NCBI GenBank assembly: GCA_002343455.1
Contig: DDSR01000447.1
Span: 1 to 19,574, forward strand
Reading direction: 5' to 3'
Source: Deltaproteobacteria bacterium UBA2385
GTDB lineage: Bacteria > Myxococcota_A > UBA796 > UBA2385
Length of the DNA stretch: 19,574 nucleotides
Shown here: in pieces, positions 6,801-14,569 of the stretch
How positions within the stretch are numbered: the stretch's first letter is position 1
How the letters are laid out: every line of letters begins with the position of its first letter
Position numbers and translations under genes: made by a program
Notes under the pieces: generated by a model
The model's database searches: none
What the model was told of the DNA's origin: nothing
What the model saw: only the letters and a program-made list of their open reading frames with translations

Positions 6801-8195
6801 ATGCACAAGGTCTACGACTCGATCCTCGACGCCGTCGGGGACACCCCGCTCATCCGCCTGAAGAGCGTCACCGCCGGCCTGAAGTGCACGGTCTACGCCA
6901 AGGCCGAGTTCCTCAACCCGGGCGGCTCGATCAAGGACCGCATCGCCATCCACATCTTGAACGAGGCCGAGAAGCGCGGCGAGCTGAAGCCCGGCGGCAC
7001 GGTCATCGAGGCGACCAGCGGCAACACGGGCGCGGGCCTGGCGATGGTCGCGGCGATGCGCGGCTACAAGACCATCTTCGTGCTGCCCGACAAGCAGAGC
7101 GAGGAGAAGCGGGCCGCCCTGCGCGCCTGGGGCGCCCGCGTCGTCGTCACCCCGACCAACGTCGAGGCCGAGGATCCGCGCAGCTACTACAGCGTCGCCG
7201 CGCGGCTGGTGAAGGAGACCCCCAACTCCTTCTACAGCAACCAGTACTACAACCCCGACAACCCCGTCGCGCACTACCTCTCGACCGGGCCCGAGCTGGT
7301 GAACCAGCTCGACGGCCGCATCGACGTGCTGGTCGCCGGCCTGGGCACGGGCGGGACCATCACCGGCATCGGCAAGTACCTGAAGGAGAAGGTCACGGGC
7401 GCCCAGGTGGTCGGCGTCGACCCGGTCGGCAGCCTGTACTTCGACTACTTCCACACCGGCCAGCTCACCCAGGCCCACGGCTACGTGGTCGAGGGCATCG
7501 GCGAGGACTTCTTGCCCGGCACGATCGACTTCCAGTACGTCGACGACGTGGTGCGGGTCAACGACCAGGAGTGCTTCCTGATGGCCCGCCGGCTGGTTCG
7601 GGAAGAGGGGCTCTTCGGCGGGGCCAGCAGCGGCGCGGCGGTGGCCGGGGCGCTCAAGTACCTCCGGCAGCACGACCGCGAGGGCATGGTCGCCGTCATC
7701 ATCCTCCCCGACGGCGGCAGCCGCTACCTCTCCAAGGTCTACAACGACAAGTGGATGGAGGAGGGCGGCTACCTCAGCCCCGAGCTCAAGCTCGGCAGCG
7801 TCGCCGACCTGCGCGCCGCCCGCGGCAAGCGTGAGCTGATCGCCGTCGGCCCCGACGCCTCGGTCAAGGAGGTCATCGGCACCATGAAGCTGCACAGCAT
7901 CAGCCAGGTGCCGGTCGTCAGCGAGGGGCGGCTGATCGGCATCCTGCACGACAAGCGCCTGCTGGAGAAGGCCCTCGAAGGGGCCAAGGGCGATGTGCGG
8001 GTGCGCGAGCTGGTCGAGGCGACCTACACCACGGTCGACGACAGCACCGAGCTCTCGGTCCTGACCGAGCTCTTCAAGCGCTTCAAGGTCGCCGTCGTCA
8101 TCGACCAGGCCAACAAGCCCGTCGACATCATCACCCGCATTGATCTGATCGACTCGATCAGCCGCTTCACCGGCGGCGCCGAGGTGGCCTCGTGA
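6801..8195 (+). CDS. cbs: Cystathionine beta-synthase with C-terminal CBS-domain pair
   Basis: It makes cystathionine from serine and homocysteine, the first step of reverse transsulfuration, in the cytoplasm. The start at 6801 is chosen over the ATG at 6780 because AGGAG (6789-6793) sits 7 bases before it; this gives 464 residues. The fold-type II PLP core has K45 in 'NPGGSIKDR' (Schiff-base Lys), 'TSGNTG' at 72-77 and the phosphate loop 'LGTGGTITG' at 181-189. 'EGIGEDF' is also typical of CBS. Residues from about 340 on are two CBS motifs ('MKLHSISQVPVVSEGRLIG', 'FKRFKVAVVIDQ'), the regulatory module found in eukaryotic and some bacterial enzymes. No N-terminal heme segment is present. Its stop overlaps the GTG of the next gene (GTGA), which encodes the second enzyme of the same pathway. 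Confidence 0.95.
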   Translation: MHKVYDSILDAVGDTPLIRLKSVTAGLKCTVYAKAEFLNPGGSIKDRIAIHILNEAEKRGELKPGGTVIEATSGNTGAGLAMVAAMRGYKTIFVLPDKQSEEKRAALRAWGARVVVTPTNVEAEDPRSYYSVAARLVKETPNSFYSNQYYNPDNPVAHYLSTGPELVNQLDGRIDVLVAGLGTGGTITGIGKYLKEKVTGAQVVGVDPVGSLYFDYFHTGQLTQAHGYVVEGIGEDFLPGTIDFQYVDDVVRVNDQECFLMARRLVREEGLFGGASSGAAVAGALKYLRQHDREGMVAVIILPDGGSRYLSKVYNDKWMEEGGYLSPELKLGSVADLRAARGKRELIAVGPDASVKEVIGTMKLHSISQVPVVSEGRLIGILHDKRLLEKALEGAKGDVRVRELVEATYTTVDDSTELSVLTELFKRFKVAVVIDQANKPVDIITRIDLIDSISRFTGGAEVAS

Positions 8196-9340
8196 GCAAG
8201 AACCGCCTGGGCATGGCCCCCCGCCTGACGACCGAGGCCCACCCGGTTCAGGGCGGCATCTCCACCCGCGCCATCCACGCCGGCCAGCCGGCCGAGCCGA
8301 CCACCGGCGCGGTCATGACCCCGGTCTTCCAGACCAGCACCTACGCCCAGCCGCACCCCGGCGCCTGGCCCTGGGAGTACAGCCGCACCCACAACCCGAC
8401 GCGCAGCGCCCTGCAGGACTGCATCGCCAGCCTGGAGGGGGGCAGCTACGGCCTCTGTTTCAGCAGCGGCATGTCCGCCATCGACACCCTGCTGCGCACG
8501 CTGCAGCCCGGCGACCGGGTGCTCTGCGGCGACGATGTCTATGGCGGGACCTACCGTCTGTTCACCAAGGTGCTGGCCCCCTTCGGCTTGCAGGTTCAGT
8601 TCGTCGATATGTCGGATCCGGCGCTGGTCGTGCCGGCGGGCACGACCCTGGTCTGGTGCGAGTCGCCGACCAACCCGCTGCTGAAGACCACCGACCTCGC
8701 CGCCGTCGCCGCCAAGGCCAAGGCCGCCGGCGCCATGCTGGTGGTCGACAACACCTTCGCCACCCCGGTCTACCAGCGCCCGTTGGAGCTCGGCGCCACC
8801 GCCGTCGTCCACAGCACGACCAAGTACCTCAACGGCCACAGCGATGTGGTAGGCGGCGTCGTCGTCACCAACGACCTCGACCTCGCCGAGCGCCTCGCCT
8901 TCCTGCAGAACTCGATCGGCGCCGTGCCGGGGCCCTGGGACTGTTTCCTGACCCTGCGCGGGCTGAAGACCCTGGCCGTGCGTATGCAACGTCACACCGA
9001 GAACGCCACCGCCATCGCCGACTGGCTGCGGCAGCGCCCCGACGTGGCCCAGGTGCGCTACCCGGGGTTTTCGGGCATGGTCAGCTTCGATCTGAAGGGC
9101 GACCTCGACGCCGCTGTGCGTTTTGTGAAGGCCACGCGGATCTTCACCCTGGCGGAGAGCCTGGGGGGGGTCGAGAGCTTGATCGAGCTGCCGGCGATCA
9201 TGACGCATGCCAGCATCCCGGCGGATGTGAGAGCCGACATCGGGATCGCCGACGGGCTGATCCGGCTGTCGTGTGGGATCGAGGAGCTCGCGGATCTGAA
9301 GGCGGATCTGGAGCGGGGCTTCGCGGCGGCGGGGGGCTGA
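8192..9340 (+). CDS. Cystathionine gamma-lyase/gamma-synthase family PLP enzyme with an apparent internal deletion
   Basis: GTG start at 8192 overlaps the cystathionine beta-synthase stop; 382 residues. Family marks: 'TRAIHAGQ', 'YSRTHNPTR', 'CFSSGMSAI', 'VYGGTYRLF', 'ESPTNPLL', 'VVDNTFATP' and the PLP Lys K211 in 'HSTTKYLNGHSD', followed by 'ESLGGVESLIELPAIMTHAS' and a C-terminal 'IRLSCGIEE'. Paired with the preceding gene it should cleave cystathionine to cysteine (gamma-lyase, MccB type); sequence alone cannot exclude gamma-synthase or beta-lyase activity. Odd point: after Y290-P291-G292 the family normally has about 16 more residues including an SHP-x-H motif before 'GFGGMVSF'; here the sequence goes straight to F293-S294-G295-M296. 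The frame is intact, so this is an in-frame loss. Confidence 0.93.
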   Translation: MSKNRLGMAPRLTTEAHPVQGGISTRAIHAGQPAEPTTGAVMTPVFQTSTYAQPHPGAWPWEYSRTHNPTRSALQDCIASLEGGSYGLCFSSGMSAIDTLLRTLQPGDRVLCGDDVYGGTYRLFTKVLAPFGLQVQFVDMSDPALVVPAGTTLVWCESPTNPLLKTTDLAAVAAKAKAAGAMLVVDNTFATPVYQRPLELGATAVVHSTTKYLNGHSDVVGGVVVTNDLDLAERLAFLQNSIGAVPGPWDCFLTLRGLKTLAVRMQRHTENATAIADWLRQRPDVAQVRYPGFSGMVSFDLKGDLDAAVRFVKATRIFTLAESLGGVESLIELPAIMTHASIPADVRADIGIADGLIRLSCGIEELADLKADLERGFAAAGG

Positions 9341-9361
9341 GCCGTCGCAAGGAGTGATAGA

Positions 9362-12300
9362 ATGCACCCCATGCGCACCATCCTCCCCTCCGTGGTCCTG
9401 CTCGCCGCCTGCAACAAGCCGCCCGGCGCGCCGACGGTCTCGATCGCGCCGGACTCTCCGGTGACCACCGACGAGCTGCAGGTGGTCATCCTGGGCGAGT
9501 CGGTCGATCCCGACGGCGGGGACGAGCTCAGCTACACCATCGCCTGGTACCAGGACGGTCTGCCGCGGGAAGACCTGGGGGACACGGTGCCCGCCTCCGA
9601 GACCACCCGGGGGGAGCGCTGGTCCGTGGTCGTCACGCCCTTTGACGGGTCGGTGGACGGCTCGATCGGCGAAGCGGAGACCTTCATCGTCAACAGCGCT
9701 CCGGTCGTGCCCTCGGTCACCCTCGGGCCCGAACCGGCGCTTTCGACCGATGTGCTGGTGGCGAGCGCGGAGACGCCCACCGACGCGGACGGGGACCCGG
9801 TCGCGTTGAGCTGGAGCTGGAGGGTCAACGGTACGGAGGTGGCGGGCGCGACGACGGACAGCCTGGAGTCCGCGGATCTGGTGAAACACGACGAGGTCGT
9901 GGCCGTCGCCACGGCCGACGACGGGATCGACAGCGGCGCCCCGGTCTCCTCGAACACCCTGGTCATCGCCAACACGGCACCCCAGGTGCTCAGCGCCTCC
10001 ATCGACCCGACGGACCCGGTCGAGTCTTCCACCCTCTCCTGCAACGGTTCCGGCTGGTACGACGCCGATGGAGACCCCGAGGGCTATGCCCTCGAGTGGA
10101 GCGTCAACGGCGTGCTGGTCGAGAGCAGCCTGACCCTGGATGGCCTGCACTTCGACAAGGGAGATGTGGTGAGCTGCTCGGCAGCGCCCGACGACGGCGA
10201 GGCGGTCGGCGAGGCGGTGGAGAGCGAAGCGGTCGTCATCGGCAACAGCGCGCCTACGGTGGGTTCGGCCATGCTGTCGACAACCAGCCCGACGGAGGGC
10301 GACACGCTGTCGGTCAGCCTGGTTGGGGCGGTGGACGACGATGGTGACTCGATCTCCTACACCTACGCCTGGTTTGTCGACGGCCGGCCGGCGGCGACCT
10401 CGGCGACCGTAAGCGGCGCGGAGTACAGTCGCGGCCAGGAGGTGTACGTCGACGTCACACCCTGGGATGGCGAGGTGTACGGTGCGACCGTGCGAAGCGA
10501 CGTCGCCACCGTGCAGAACGCTGCGCCGAGCGTCAGCAGCGTGGAGCTGAGCCCGGATCCGGTCCGGACCGACGATACGCTGTCTGCCTCGATCGTCTCG
10601 GCCGACCTGGACGGGGACGCCGTCGCCTACACGTACGAATGGTCCGTCAACGGCTCGCTCGTCTCGACCGCCGCGACCCTCAGCGGGAGCCTGTACTTCA
10701 GCCGCGGCGACGAGATCACGCTCACCGTGACCCCCTCCGATGCTTCGGACAGCGGCTCCCCGGTCACCTCGGCCGCCCTCACAGTCGCCAACTCCCCGCC
10801 CGTCGGGCTGGTGATCGCCCTCAATCCCTCCGCGCCCGGCGACGACGACGAGCTGGTCTGTGCCATCGACACCGCTGCGACCGACCCGGACGGGGACACG
10901 GTCATCACCTCGCTGAGCTGGACCTTGAACGGCGCCAGCTTCACCCGGACCGGTACCACGTTCTTGACCGGGGACACGGTCGATGCCGGGGAGACCACCC
11001 TGGGCGACGTGTTCGTCTGTTCAGGGACCACCTCGGACGGAACGGACAGCGGCTCAGGGGACAGCGACAGCGCGACGATCGGCTGCACCGGCTGCGGGCC
11101 GGAGGGCGACTACTACCTTGTCGCGCCCGACCTGAGCATGGAGGGTGTGGGCGAGTTCGAGGCAGCCGGCTGGGCCGTAGCGATGGGGGATGTCGACGGA
11201 GATGGGCTCGCGGACGCCATCGTAGGCGCCCACAGGGCGAGGGTCGCAGCTCTGTTGGACGCGGGACGTGTCTATGTGGTTTCGGGGGGAACGACCGGGT
11301 CGATGAGCCTCGGCTCGGCCGATGGGATCCTAAGCGGCTCGGCCGCCTACAGCGATTCGGGCTACGCACTCGCCTCTGGCGACCTCGACGGCGATGGAGT
11401 GGACGACCTCGTCATCGGCGCGCCCGGTGCGTCGTCGACCTTCCTGGTGCTGGGGCCAGTGGCCTCTGGCGGGAGTCTGTCCGCGGCCGATGCTGTGTTG
11501 ACGGGCAGTGACCCCTATTCTGTGGGGGTCGGAGACTTCGACGGGGACGGGGCCGCCGAGGCGGTGACTGCCGACTACACCGCGGGCATGGTCTACGTCA
11601 GCCCTCTGCCCGCAGGGGGCAGCTCCACGGTGTCCGGGGCCGCCAGCTTCAGCCTGAGCGGTGAGACCAGCGGCGACTATGCGGGGCGCTGGGTCAGCGG
11701 AGGCGACACGAACGGTGACGGGCTGGACGATCTGTTGATAGGCGCCTCCAACGATCGCGCCGGCGGCACCACGGCGGGGGCGGCCTACCTGGTGCTGGGC
11801 GGCGCCAGCGGCTCGCTCAGCCTGTCCGCGGCCGACTGCAAGCTGGTGGGCGAGAGCGGCGGTGACGCAGCCGGCCGGATGCTGGCGATGGGCGACATCG
11901 ACGGAGACGGCCTCTCCGACTTGGTGATCGGGGCCCCTGGGGTGTCCACGCGCGAGTCCGAAGCCGGGGCGGTCTATGTCGTTTCGGGCTCCTCTGCGGC
12001 GGGCACCGTCGATCTGTCGACGGCGGAGGCCAAGGTCTGGGGTGCCGGCTCGGGTACACGGCTCAGCTATGAGCGCTCGCTCGCCGCGGGGGACCTCAAC
12101 CGAGATGGCCACGACGACATCGTGGTCGGCAACTCCGACTACGGAGCGATCCAGCTCTTCTACGGTCCGCTCAGCGGCTCTATCGAGAGCAGCACCGCGG
12201 ACGCGATGTTCTACGAAGAGTCGTCCGGGACAGGAGCGACCACAAGCGGCCTCGCGCTCGGCGACACCGACGGCGACGGCGCGCTGGATCTGCTGATCGG

Positions 12301-12373
12301 TGGGTACCTCTACTCTCCGAGCGGCTCGGCCCTCTACGCCGGCAAGGCCTGGCTGTTCACGAGTGGAGGCTGA
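9362..12373 (+). CDS. Large lipoprotein with six Ig/PKD-like repeats and a seven-bladed FG-GAP propeller
   Basis: ATG at 9362, with AAGGAG (9349-9354) 7 bases upstream; 1003 residues. Residues 1-16 form a short signal ending in LLAA before Cys17, a lipobox, so it should be anchored to a membrane, probably on the outer membrane or cell surface. Residues about 20-573 are six Ig/PKD-like repeats of 85-95 residues, starting near 20, 111, 204, 295, 386 and 477; each has 'DxDGD' followed by 'Y.W.VNG' and ends with 'N(S/T/A)AP'. Residues about 603-1003 hold seven FG-GAP units of the type 'GDxDGDGxDDLxIGA' (Ca-binding), the right number for a complete integrin-alpha-type propeller. The sixth unit has 'GDLNRDGHDD'. 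Known relatives act in adhesion or surface display; the ligand is unknown. Start-to-stop frame intact. Confidence 0.93.
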   Translation: MHPMRTILPSVVLLAACNKPPGAPTVSIAPDSPVTTDELQVVILGESVDPDGGDELSYTIAWYQDGLPREDLGDTVPASETTRGERWSVVVTPFDGSVDGSIGEAETFIVNSAPVVPSVTLGPEPALSTDVLVASAETPTDADGDPVALSWSWRVNGTEVAGATTDSLESADLVKHDEVVAVATADDGIDSGAPVSSNTLVIANTAPQVLSASIDPTDPVESSTLSCNGSGWYDADGDPEGYALEWSVNGVLVESSLTLDGLHFDKGDVVSCSAAPDDGEAVGEAVESEAVVIGNSAPTVGSAMLSTTSPTEGDTLSVSLVGAVDDDGDSISYTYAWFVDGRPAATSATVSGAEYSRGQEVYVDVTPWDGEVYGATVRSDVATVQNAAPSVSSVELSPDPVRTDDTLSASIVSADLDGDAVAYTYEWSVNGSLVSTAATLSGSLYFSRGDEITLTVTPSDASDSGSPVTSAALTVANSPPVGLVIALNPSAPGDDDELVCAIDTAATDPDGDTVITSLSWTLNGASFTRTGTTFLTGDTVDAGETTLGDVFVCSGTTSDGTDSGSGDSDSATIGCTGCGPEGDYYLVAPDLSMEGVGEFEAAGWAVAMGDVDGDGLADAIVGAHRARVAALLDAGRVYVVSGGTTGSMSLGSADGILSGSAAYSDSGYALASGDLDGDGVDDLVIGAPGASSTFLVLGPVASGGSLSAADAVLTGSDPYSVGVGDFDGDGAAEAVTADYTAGMVYVSPLPAGGSSTVSGAASFSLSGETSGDYAGRWVSGGDTNGDGLDDLLIGASNDRAGGTTAGAAYLVLGGASGSLSLSAADCKLVGESGGDAAGRMLAMGDIDGDGLSDLVIGAPGVSTRESEAGAVYVVSGSSAAGTVDLSTAEAKVWGAGSGTRLSYERSLAAGDLNRDGHDDIVVGNSDYGAIQLFYGPLSGSIESSTADAMFYEESSGTGATTSGLALGDTDGDGALDLLIGGYLYSPSGSALYAGKAWLFTSGG

Positions 12374-12415
12374 GGCGCCTGTGCTACGTTGGGCCTCCCA
12401 TTGAGAGGTCCCGCC

Positions 12416-12775
12416 TTGTCCCAGTCTCCCCCCCGACGAATCTCCGAGCCCAACGGGCAGGCGGCCTTCCTGCTTGGCCTCCTCAGCTGGCTGCTGGGCT
12501 GCGGCTGCGGCTGGGCCTTCGTGCCCTTCTCCTGCATCGCCGTCTGCACCGCCGGCTTGTCCATCGTGCTGGGGGCGTTCTGCGTCTGGCGAAACATGAG
12601 CGACTCGACCCGCTTCACCGGCAGCACCCTGGGCGTGCTCGGGGCACTGGGGGGAGCCAGCTACCTCGCAGTGCTGGCCTTCGTGTACTTCTTCGTCGGC
12701 TCGCTGGTCATGTTGGACGCGCTGAGCACGGACCAGCCCTTCTCGCAGCCGACGCGTCAATACGACGGGCCATGA
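12416..12775 (+). CDS. Small membrane protein with about three transmembrane helices
   Basis: TTG start at 12416 is chosen because GAGAGG (12403-12408) lies 7 bases upstream; this gives 119 residues. A TTG at 12389 in the same frame is an alternative. A short polar N-terminus ('SQSPPRRISEPNGQAA') is followed by hydrophobic segments near residues 16-36, 38-58 and 70-98, with several Cys in the first two, and a polar C-terminal tail. 'GQAAFLLGLLS' and the helix layout resemble small DUF4190-type membrane proteins, by eye only. The function is unknown. It ends 13 bases before the tail of the decayed minus-strand gene, so transcription here is convergent. Confidence 0.75.
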   Translation: MSQSPPRRISEPNGQAAFLLGLLSWLLGCGCGWAFVPFSCIAVCTAGLSIVLGAFCVWRNMSDSTRFTGSTLGVLGALGGASYLAVLAFVYFFVGSLVMLDALSTDQPFSQPTRQYDGP

Positions 12776-12788
12776 GGGGCCCCAGCCC

Positions 12789-13307
12789 TCAGCGCATCGC
12801 CACCGCGCCCGGGGCTCGCTCGCATGGCGGGCTGACCCTCAGCGCGCCGGACTGCACCACCACGTCGCCGGTCAGCGAGGTCCCGAAGGGCTGACCCTGG
12901 GCGTCGAGCACGACGGCGTCGACCTGGTAGGAGGCGCCGCCTGCGCTGGAGAGGCCCAGGTCGGCCGACCAGAGCTGCTCGACACGCTCCAGGCTGGCCC
13001 GCAGCTCGCGGCGGGTGGGCGTGGCGCCCTGGGTGGAGGCGGCTGGCGGGCACGGTGGCGCCGCGGGCGTCGCGGTCGAAGGCGACGGTGGGGATCGTCC
13101 AGACCCGCCGCTCGGCCTGGACCGTGTGGAGCCGGACGGTGTCGGAGGCGGGGTGGGCGATCCCTTGTGGGGAGAGAGCAGGAGCTCAACCGAAGAGACG
13201 GCGCCCGTAGCGGCCTCGGTCCAGGCGCTGAAGGTGCCGGTGGCGCCGAAGCCGAGGACGATGAGCGGGGCTGAAGAGCATGGGGAGCTCCAAAGAGACC
13301 ATCCCAC
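12789..13307 (-). pseudogene. Decayed copy of the secreted-protein gene at 18239-19006
   Basis: Bases 12789-13040 match 18239-18490 with 7 mismatches in 252 and no gaps, from the shared stop codon inwards. At 13041 about 212 bases present in the intact copy are missing; the eight bases at the junction (GGCTGGCG) match a site near 18605-18612, so two deletions may have occurred. Further upstream a run of five G in the intact copy is four G here (13150-13153), a frameshift. The two losses total 213 bases, so the reading frame is restored at both ends and a 172-residue frame remains open, but about 40 residues between the two events are read out of frame. The N-terminal 30 residues do not match the intact copy and are a poor signal peptide. 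I read it as a pseudogene; expression of a shortened protein is possible. Confidence 0.8.
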
Positions 13308-13482
13308 CCTTGGCCACCCGTGTCAACGCCCGAGATCTCGCGGCAGCCGACGTGACGGATCATCTGCCGCCAGGCAGGCCGGCGGCAGCGCCGGCGGCGG
13401 AGCCAGCGAGGATCTCTCCCACTTCTGGCTTCACCGTCAACCTGCCATCGGCGGGCAGCGGAAATGCGGCTCCGACCACACG

Positions 13483-14100
13483 TCAGAACAAATCGATCCC
13501 CACCCCCCGCGCCACCACATAGACAGGGGACCCAGCGGGAACCTCTACCTCGGCGTACACGTCCACTTTGGTTCCTGGCTCCCACTTCGGCCCTTCGTCC
13601 ACGCCTCTGGTCTGGTACCACCCAACACGCAGGTCCTCCCGAGGGTTGACCCTGGTGACCCACACCCGATCGCCGTTGACCGCGAAGAGCCGCGTGATCG
13701 CGACCCCTTCGGAGAGCGGCGCTGGATGGGGGCTCGTGGCGCGGGTGGGCACTCGCCTCAGCATCCCGGACACAGGTATCCCCTTCGGTTGTTGAATCTC
13801 CTGACCAATGCTCAAGAGGTGAGACCTCGAAACGTTTCCGCTGAATGCGATCTCCATTCCATCGACGGTGAGCGTAGTAGACGCGGCCTGCAGTTCCTGG
13901 GCCTCAGGCAGCTCCTCCAGCGGGCGATCCGACGCATCCAATCCATCGACGGTGAACGTCTCAGGCTCGGCCTGCAGTTCTTGGGCCTCGGGCAGCTCCC
14001 CCAGCGGGCGATCTGACGCATCCAAGGCTCGGTCCGCCCTACACGCGACGGCCAGGGCCAAAGAGGTCCACAGGACTACGAGCTGGTTGAGGCGGACCAT
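13483..14100 (-). CDS. Lipoprotein with a duplicated 28-residue segment, function unknown
   Basis: ATG at 14100, two bases after the stop of the preceding gene, with GAGG directly adjoining; 205 residues. A longer open frame runs upstream to 14646 but the signal peptide fixes the start: 'MVRLNQLVVLWTSLALAVAC' ends in a lipobox with Cys20. Residues about 25-80 are two tandem copies of a 28-residue unit, LDASDRPLxELPEAQELQA followed by nine variable residues ending TVDG. The rest is a soluble domain rich in beta strands ('MEIAFSGNVSR', 'RLFAVNGDRVWVTRVNP', 'GTKVDVYAEVEVPAG'). No known domain is recognised. Likely anchored to a membrane on the periplasmic or outer side. Confidence 0.75.
   Translation of the reverse strand: MVRLNQLVVLWTSLALAVACRADRALDASDRPLGELPEAQELQAEPETFTVDGLDASDRPLEELPEAQELQAASTTLTVDGMEIAFSGNVSRSHLLSIGQEIQQPKGIPVSGMLRRVPTRATSPHPAPLSEGVAITRLFAVNGDRVWVTRVNPREDLRVGWYQTRGVDEGPKWEPGTKVDVYAEVEVPAGSPVYVVARGVGIDLF
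13859..14026 (-). repeat. 84-bp tandem duplication inside a lipoprotein gene
   Basis: Unit 1 is 13859-13942 and unit 2 is 13943-14026, exactly 84 bases each, so the frame is kept. The stretch coding LDASDRPL-x-ELPEAQELQA is nearly identical; the nine residues before TVDG differ (EPETF against ASTTL in the core), so the duplication is not brand new. Confidence 0.9.
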
Positions 14101-14102
14101 CC

Positions 14103-14411
14103 TCAAGGCAGCCAGGTCGAGTAGGTGGCACCTATCGAGAAGTCGCCGTGGGTGCCGCCGGTCGCCATCACGGTGACGATGTTGTCCCCGGCAGTCCACG
14201 TCGAGGTATCGATCAGGCAATCCTCCGAAGAGCCGTCCCAGAGCTCGTCGTCGGTGCAGACCGTGATCCCGTTCACCTGGTAGACAATCTCGGTGATACT
14301 CGGGTCGAGGACGATCACGTGAAAACCCTTGATCCCCCCGACTTGAACGCCAGGTCGCGGCGACGCGATAGATAGCATTGGCGTGGGGATTGGGTCGACT
14401 TCCATGACCAT
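14103..14411 (-). CDS. Small Ig-like protein or fragment
   Basis: ATG at 14411 is preferred (AGAGG 7 bases upstream); an ATG at 14456 in the same frame would add 15 residues, and a TGA lies just beyond it. The 102 residues look like one bacterial Ig-like domain: 'PTPMLSIASPRPGVQVGGIKG', 'FHVIVLDPSITEIVYQVNG', then 'VCTDDELWDGSSEDCLIDTS' with a likely disulphide pair, 'WTAGDNIVTVMATGG'. No signal peptide is present although such domains normally act outside the cell, so it may be the surviving piece of a larger exported protein. It lies two bases before the lipoprotein gene downstream and is probably co-transcribed with it. Confidence 0.55.
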   Translation of the reverse strand: MVMEVDPIPTPMLSIASPRPGVQVGGIKGFHVIVLDPSITEIVYQVNGITVCTDDELWDGSSEDCLIDTSTWTAGDNIVTVMATGGTHGDFSIGATYSTWLP

Positions 14412-14569
14412 CGGTATACCTCTGGGGCGTGGCCCTTGCTTGGCGGCGGAAGGCATCGGGTGCGGAATTCACAACTGCGGCCCTTCGCCGGGGCCGCGGG
14501 GGACTGAATCCTCCGCTAGGGGATCGCGCAGAGACGCGAAGACGCCAAGGGACAACGCGGGTGGGGCGT
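14412..14569. other. Gap between minus-strand lipoprotein genes, with a hairpin and a repeat-like segment
   Basis: 158 bp with no gene. It contains the hairpin at 14477-14497 and, at 14526-14551, a purine-rich segment (GCAGAGACGCGAAGACGC core) of the kind seen as dispersed intergenic filler in several bacterial groups. Confidence 0.5.
14477..14497 (-). terminator. GC-rich hairpin, possible transcription terminator or attenuator
   Basis: GCGGCCC (14477-14483) pairs with GGGCCGC (14491-14497) around a 7-base loop. It lies about 70 bases downstream of the stop of the minus-strand gene ending at 14570. No run of T follows on the minus strand, so intrinsic termination is doubtful. Confidence 0.35.

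Noticed and set aside
8024..10150. A 708-codon minus-strand open frame opposite the transsulfuration genes
   Set aside because: Shadow of the plus-strand genes; no recognisable motif and it crosses an intergenic boundary.
13015..14016. A 333-codon plus-strand open frame across the decayed gene and the repeat-bearing lipoprotein gene
   Set aside because: It contains the reverse of the 84-bp repeat but no start signal or fold-like pattern; the minus strand gives a signal peptide with a lipobox.
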